Assembly (NCBI RefSeq): GCF_003073045.1
Contig: NC_037591.1
Span: forward strand, 44,953,403 to 45,017,402
Source: Pomacea canaliculata
Taxonomy: Eukaryota > Mollusca > Gastropoda > Architaenioglossa > Ampullariidae
Length of the DNA stretch: 64,000 bases
Direction: 5' to 3'
Shown here: piece by piece, positions 58,701 through 64,000 of the stretch
How the letters are laid out: each line of letters starts with the position of its first letter
Numbering within the stretch: the stretch's first letter is position 1
Position numbers and translations under genes: made by a program
The notes under the pieces: generated by a model
The model's input: only the letters and a program-made list of their open reading frames with translations
Databases searched by the model: none
What the model was told of the DNA's origin: nothing

Positions 58701-61700
58701 CAAACCTTGTAAATCTCTGTTTCCTTATCACCTTTTGGACATATTCACCTTCCACTCTCCTTTGATACCTTACCTTGCGTTTACTACTAATTATTCTCAT
58801 AGTGCTTCATTACTTCAGTTTCTTAGTTTATTCTTTCCCCTTAAAGGACGAGGGCTAAATGGAAACAAGCATTTTCTTGCAACATTCTGCGAAGTAGTGG
58901 AACTCTCTTCCTCATCACTGTCCACTGGCTGTTATCTTGTACCTCATCTTAATGTTGCTAACTGTGTCTATAGTACCTCACTGTCCACTGGCTGCTGTTA
59001 TCTTGTACCTCATCTTTGTGTTGTTCACTGTGTCTATAGTACCTCACTGTCCACTGGCTGTTATCTTGTACCTCATCTTGATGTTGTTCACTGTGTCTAT
59101 AGTACCTCACTGTCCACTGGCTGCTGTTATCTTGTACCTCATCTTTGTGTTGTTCACTGTGTCTATAGTACCTCACTGTCCACTGGCTGTTATCTTGTAC
59201 CTCATCTTGATGTTGCTAACTGTGTCTACAGTACCTCACTGACTGTTATCTTGTACCTCATCTTGATGTTGTTCATTGTGTCTATAGTACCTCACTGTCC
59301 ACTGGCTGTTATCTTGTACCTCATCTTTGTGTTGTTCACTGTGTCTATAGTACCTCACTGTCCACTGGCTGTTATCTTGTACCTCATCTTTGTGTTGTTC
59401 TCTGTGTCTACAGTACCTCACTGACTGTTATCTTGTACCTCATCTTGATGTTGTTCATTGTGTCTATAGTACCTCACTGTCCACTGGCTGTTATCTTGTA
59501 CCTCATCTTTGTGTTGTTCACTGTGTCTATAGTACCTCGCTGACTGTTATCTTGTACCTCATCTTGATGTTGTTCACTGTGTCTATAGTACCTCGCTGTC
59601 CACTGGCTGTTATCTTGTACCTCATCTTGATGTTGTTCACTGTGTCTACAGTACCTCGCTGTCCACTGGCTGTTATCTTGTACCTCATCTTGATGTTGTT
59701 CACTGTGTCTATAGTACCTCGCTGACTGTTATCTTGTACCTCATCTTTGTGTTGTTCACTGTGTCTATAGTATCTCACTGTCCACTGACTGTTATCTTGT
59801 ACCTCATCTTGATGTTGTTCACTGTGTCTACAGTACCTCGCTGTCCACTGGCTGTTATCTTGTACCTCATCTTGATGTTGTTCACTGTGTCTACAGTACC
59901 TCGCTGTCCACTGGCTGTTATCTTGTACCTCATCTTTGTGTTGTTCTCTGTGTCTACAGTACCTCACTGTTATCTTTCATCTATCATTATTAGAAACACA
60001 TTCCTTGTCTCTCTAGTTTTGTGCCATAGAACAGTTGTGTGTGAGACTGTAGTCAGGTGCCATGAGTGAACAACAGGTGTTGCCGTTTGTGTCTGTAGTC
60101 AGGTGCCATGAGTGAACAACAGGTGTTGCCGTCTGTGTCTGTAGTCAGGTGCCATGAGTGAACAACAGGTGTTGCCGTTTGTGTCAGGTGTCAGCGGCTG
60201 TCTCAGACGTGAAGTCCAAGAGGTCCCGTAGCTTGGTCTCCAGGCTGTCAGGCAGGCGCCAGGCTAGCACCCCCCTGCCTCCCGTCATGCCTCCGGCTGG
60301 TGAGTCCCCTCCCCCAACGACAAAGATGATGATACCTTCCACACCTTCGTCATTATCAACGAAACCTTGGTGACATATGACGATGAAATCTTCCACACTC
60401 AGGTCACTATCGATGAAACAAATCGACGAAACCTGAGTGACGCTGTGGCAGTTGGGCTGTGGTGCCGACAGAGATGTTTTTCAGTTGCTGATGCTGGCCG
60501 CATGCAGTATGAGTCTGGTGTCAGTGCTTTGCCTTATTTATGATCATGTGATCATGGAATGAAAGTCTGCTATTTATAATGGTGGACAGATAGAAATAAC
60601 AAAGTTAGACACAAACTGCTTAAAAATGTTAGAACTGTGTTTAACATTGGTAACACGGCTTTCCTGCCCCATCTCCCCCCCCTAATTACTGATTTGAACC
60701 TCGTGAGTGTTGTCTTGCTTCAAGGAAAGGCGCCATGGCTGGAGGTGGCGACATCTACTGTGCTGACGACTGGTATAACTGCTGCAGGACCCGCACTTTC
60801 CATGATGTCACCTTCGTGGTGGAGGGAGGCCGCCATGTGCACGCCCACAGGGTCCTGCTGTCTTCAGCCTCAAGCTTCTTTGCCAAACTCCTTGGGGTAC
60901 CTGCAGGAATCCAGGTGCGAGCTTCTCACCTCCGCGTGTAGATAAGGCCTGAGTGTCCATGAGGTGACATGATTGACTGTAGGAGCGATGTTTCAGTATG
61001 ATTTTGTTTTTGCTTTCATTGCTCTCACATGGTCAATGGTGTACTTTGTTGTCAGATGAAAAAAGTGACTTGTTTTTTAAGTCAAAGGTAACCCAGTATT
61101 TTACACTCTAGCGACTTAGGTCTTGGACAGTTCTGATTTGTCAGTATGTGGTAGTGGCAGAATTACTGTCTACCAGGTGACATGATGGACTAGTGTCAGA
61201 ATTACTCTCTGCGAGGTGACATGATCGGCTACAGTGACAGAATTACTGTCTACCAGGTGACATGATCGGCTACAGTGACAGAATTACTGTCTACCAGGTG
61301 ACATGATCGGCTACAGTGACAACGGCATGTGAAAGCTGTTGGATCGCCTTTGGTATAACGACCGTTGATGGCGAGTGTAGGTTCTGTCTGTTGTCACCTG
61401 ATCATGGATCCAAACACCGTCTGCAATAAACTCATGTCATGTCATGCATGTCCTGAACCTACGTGTCCGGTCTGAAGTGACTGTCAGTCTATATTGAGCA
61501 AAGTGACCTGACATTCTGTAGGAAGTATTTAGTCTGATGGCGAGTCAATGCCCAGGGTTAGTAACGGTAATCAACGTCTTCTCTCCACTGTCCAGCCTTT
61601 TGACCGCCAGGAGATTTACTCTGGCCTCGTACCCGGCATTGTCCGGGTGCAGGACAGTGACACCAAGCCTGGTGCCGATGTCTGTGGTGCTGCCATGCGT

Positions 61701-63881
61701 AACACCACCATCACGCTCAGCCAAGACATCAAAGCGTCCACTTTCCTCCGAGTTTTGGAATTCGTATACACAGGTAAGAATTTGGGGCACAAAGGTAAGA
61801 GTTCGATGTCGTGTCGTATGTACGTAGAGCACGTGCACACACTGCGCCTACAAGTGCTCTTTCCAACAACAACAGACAAAGATGTGCTTGTGGACCTCCC
61901 AACATGTTATGCTCAGCCCCCAAACAGACTTTTTCTTCCATGATTCCTTTCCGAAATGTGGTGTAGAGGCAGGATGTAACAAAACAACACGCACTGCTTG
62001 TCGCCTGTAGTCAGCACACCTACATACAATATACTTCTCCAGGCCAGCCTTCAGTTACAAGCAGACAGCATTTTCTCTCACAGAGGTTTGAACCTCACAA
62101 CTATCAACCCTCAGACTACACTCAGTCGCGGCACAACCATTCACATCACAGCAATTACCGGTGTGTAACGTGTGTAGCAGCACCTGACGATGTATGTACA
62201 CACCCAAGTTCATGTTCACATGCGCGTGTTGTATCACGGAGTGTAATCTATGTGTGTTATATCACGGAGTGTAATACACGCGTGTTGTATCACGGAGTGT
62301 AATCCACTCGTATTGTAACACGGAGTGTAATCCACTCGTATTGTATAACGGAGTGTAATCCACTCGTATTGTATAACGGAGTGTAATCCACTCGTATTGT
62401 AACACGGAGTGTAATACACGCGTGTTGTATCACGGAGTGTAATCCACTCGTACTGTAACACGGAGTGTAATACACGCGTGTTGTATCATGGAGTGTAATA
62501 TTCGCCGGTTGTATTCCATGTAGAGTGTAATCAATGTGTTATATCACGGAGTGTAACACGCGAGTTGTATCACGGAGTGTAATCCACTCGTATTGTAACA
62601 CGGAGTGTAATATTCGCGGGTTGTATTCCATGTCGAGTGTAATCTATGTGTTACATCTCCAAGTGTAATCCCCGCATGTTATTTTAGGCTGTATCAAAGG
62701 ATTGTATGCTGATGTATTTGTGAGTGTTGTTATTTCACCAAGCATAAGATATACATGTGCTATGTCATGGAGGAGGACTGTTACAGGCGTGCCCAGGCTC
62801 CCAGAGGACGTGTCACGGGAGGAGGTGGCCGACCTGCAGCGAGTAGCAGGTGTGTTTAAGATGGCGGACCTGCAGACCATCTGCCACAACATTCACACCG
62901 ACCAGGACTTCTTGAACCCCAGCATCGGCACTTTCCTGACTGACATGACGGGGGCGGAGATGAAGAGAGTTTTTCTCAACCAACCTGACTATGCTGACAT
63001 CATCTTCAAGGTGCAGGGTGAGAGGCTTCACACCCGCGTGATGTGATATGTGTGTGATATATGGCTTGTGAGGGAAATAACACGCAGAAGTAAGTTACCT
63101 GTGTGTATCTCGCACTTTATACGATTTCTTGGCCCCAAACCCACAATAAACAAACATGAAGGATATGCTGTGTAGTGAACACACAGGAAGTGCTGGATGT
63201 TGTGTGTAGAACATGTAATGAGTTGTTCAGGTTACACGCAGTGTGTAGATGTTCCGTGTTGTGTCTGTTCTGTAACACCAATCTCAGGGAGCTGACATCT
63301 CGACAACCTGCTCGTCGTGGTTAACGTGTTAGATGTATCCTCATGGTTACAGGCATGTTGTGTGTGTCAGGGTTAGTGACAGGCATGTTGTGTGTGTCAG
63401 GCTTAGTGACAGGCATGTTGTGTGTGTCAGGCTGAGTGACAAGCATGTTGTGTGTGTCATGTTATGTGACAGGCATGTTGTGTGTGTCATGTTGTGTGAC
63501 AGGCATGTGTGTGTGTCATGCTGTGTGACAGGCATGTTGTGTGTGTCATGGTGTGTGACAGGCATGTTGTGTGTGTCATGCTGAGTGACAGGCATGTTGT
63601 GTGTGTCATGCTGTGTGACAGGCTCTGTGTGTGTCATGCTGTGTGACAGGCATGTGTGTGTCATGCTGTGTGACAGGCATGTTGTGTGTGTCATGCTGTG
63701 TGACAGGCTCTGTGTCATGCTGTGACAGGCTCTGTGTCATGCTGTGTGACAGGCTGTCGACTTTACGCGCACAGAGCAGTGGTAGTTGCACGAAGCCCAG
63801 TGCTGGCAGCCATGTTTCTGGGACATTTCCGGGAGGGGACAGGCCAGAGTGTTGTGGAGGTGAGCACTGTGACATTACCAG
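55800..63881 (+). CDS. RHOBTB: RhoBTB/RacA-type GTPase with BTB domains, 3' truncated by window
   Basis: Rho-family GTPase domain followed by two BTB domains, as in RhoBTB proteins (Cul3 adaptor-type). Eight plus-strand exons with matching phases: 55800-55979, 56368-56536, 57608-57750, 60188-60299, 60730-60914, 61596-61773, 62787-63017, 63753-63881. The G domain reads [29 protein letters not shown] (switch I with Thr), [20 protein letters not shown] (G3 with catalytic Gln), LLVGCKGDLRE (G4, altered from TKxD) and [10 protein letters not shown] (G5). A basic linker follows ([16 protein letters not shown]), then BTB1 ([20 protein letters not shown] to [12 protein letters not shown]), a helical region, and BTB2 ([28 protein letters not shown]). 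The gene runs off the right edge. Oddity: at the P-loop (55825-55845) three single bases appear to be missing, leaving an in-frame TAA instead of GxxxxGKT. The intron 3 and 7 splice sites abut minisatellites. Confidence 0.9.
57062..57250 (+). repeat. Degenerate telomere-like minisatellite
   Basis: Blocks of gggttaggg and gggtcagggtca alternate with gcaacatagttgacag or aggaacatagttgaca. Molluscan telomeres are TTAGGG repeats, so this looks like an interstitial telomere-like array or a chance GGGTCA/GGGTTA minisatellite. Another gggttagggttagg occurs at about 57356. Located in RhoBTB intron 2. Confidence 0.75.
57770..58600. repeat. Minisatellite of about 34-42-bp units abutting the exon 3 donor
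   Basis: About twenty units of gtagtatgtagacaatatac then actcgtcctctacttgtgtgt with variants (tctctgctagagtg). It begins within 20-30 bp of the donor gcg/gtatgt, and the units themselves repeat gtatgt and ctatacactcgtcctc from the intron start. Confidence 0.93.
58820..60000 (+). repeat. L2-like LINE 3' end expanded into a 63-bp minisatellite (17 copies)
   Basis: The flanks match the L2-like 3' end at 52880-53275: the left flank holds gtagtggaactctcttcc, the right flank atctttcatctatcattatt. The unit (58915-59970) runs ctcactgtccactggctgtt atcttgtacctcatctttgt gttgttcactgtgtctatag tac and corresponds to the 53110-53190 part of the LINE. Because 63 is a multiple of three, several frames stay open for hundreds of codons; those ORFs are artefacts. 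Confidence 0.93.
60040..60187 (+). repeat. 46-bp tandem repeat abutting the exon 4 acceptor
   Basis: Three copies of tctgtagtcaggtgccatga gtgaacaacaggtgttgccg tttgtg. Each copy contains an acceptor-like tagtcag/gtg; the last passes directly into the real acceptor gtgtcag/GTGTCAGCGG at 60188. Confidence 0.9.
60300..60729. other. RhoBTB intron 4
   Basis: Contains a short diverged duplication around cgatgaaacc / cgacgaaacc (60350-60440). Nothing else recognised. Confidence 0.4.
61155..61335. repeat. 41-bp tandem repeat, about 4 copies
   Basis: gacagaattactgtctacca ggtgacatgatcggctacag t repeated, with one shorter first unit. Located in RhoBTB intron 5. Confidence 0.9.
62225..62655. repeat. Minisatellite, about 30-bp unit, about 14 copies
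   Basis: Units of tatcacggagtgtaatccac tcgtattgtaa and the variant acacgcgtgttg. Located in RhoBTB intron 6, ending about 130 bp before the exon 7 acceptor. Confidence 0.93.
63340..63752 (+). repeat. Minisatellite, about 30-bp unit, abutting the exon 8 acceptor
   Basis: About fifteen units of gtgacaggcatgttgtgtgt gtcatgctgt and variants. Each unit contains gtgacag/gc, the same string as the true acceptor tgtgtgacag/GCTGTCG at 63753. The exon starts exactly where the array ends. Confidence 0.95.
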
Positions 63882-64000
63882 GTATGGCTGCCTCCTGTAT
63901 CACTGTGCCATCCATTCCTTAAAATGACTTGTTTTACAGAGCTATCACCACAGGTTGGTGGCCTTGACAGCTATCACCACAGGTTGATGGCCTTGACAGC

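Noticed and set aside
58672..59967. Long ORFs on both strands (up to 250 codons) in the RhoBTB intron
   Set aside because: They are products of a 63-bp tandem repeat whose length is a multiple of three; the translation is purely repetitive.
63333..63718. Repetitive ORFs rich in [10 protein letters not shown] or [10 protein letters not shown]
   Set aside because: Shadow of the 30-bp array before RhoBTB exon 8.

Overview
This is an intron-rich, AT-rich animal window, most probably from a lophotrochozoan and likely a mollusc. The protein matches are bilaterian. The repeats (RTE-type and L2-like LINEs, hAT-like and Tigger-like DNA elements, abundant minisatellites) fit a gastropod-type genome, but the exact clade is inference. 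No prokaryotic, viral or CRISPR features were seen.

Five conserved genes were recovered by joining short exons on splice sites and reading phase. (1) A TFCP2/UBP1 (grainyhead-CP2 family) transcription factor lies on the minus strand, starting at 21345 and running off the left edge; it has a Ser/Thr-rich N-terminal exon, and its large intron is filled with transposon relics. (2) A complete GRHPR (glyoxylate/hydroxypyruvate reductase) gene lies on the minus strand, 32787 to 26308. (3) A SKAP1/2-like adaptor (N-terminal helix, PH domain, Pro-rich linker, start of SH3) lies on the plus strand, 36610 to 43890. (4) A complete metaxin-2 gene of nine exons lies on the minus strand, 54189 to 48088. 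(5) A Rho GTPase fused to BTB domains (RhoBTB/RacA type) lies on the plus strand, 55800 to 63881, and runs off the right edge.

Between genes: 0.3-2.8 kb is TFCP2 intron; 9-17 kb holds hAT, mariner and RTE relics and a 37-bp array; 22-25 kb holds an RTE retrotransposon and a hAT MITE; 25.1-25.5 kb holds an NRF-1-like site and a possible THAP exon; 33-36 kb is tandem-repeat-rich unclassified DNA; 44-48 kb is mostly non-coding with a degenerate satellite; 56-64 kb consists of RhoBTB introns largely made of minisatellites.

Main observations. SKAP and MTX2 both lie on the anterior (HOX1) flank of vertebrate Hox clusters, so their adjacency here suggests an ancestral Hox-neighbour block. The RhoBTB gene keeps a Rac-like GTPase domain. 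Several minisatellites abut its splice sites and copy splice-site-like sequence. Single-base indels interrupt otherwise conserved exons of four genes, which looks like residual assembly error more than pseudogenisation. I did not find a clearly new biological system.
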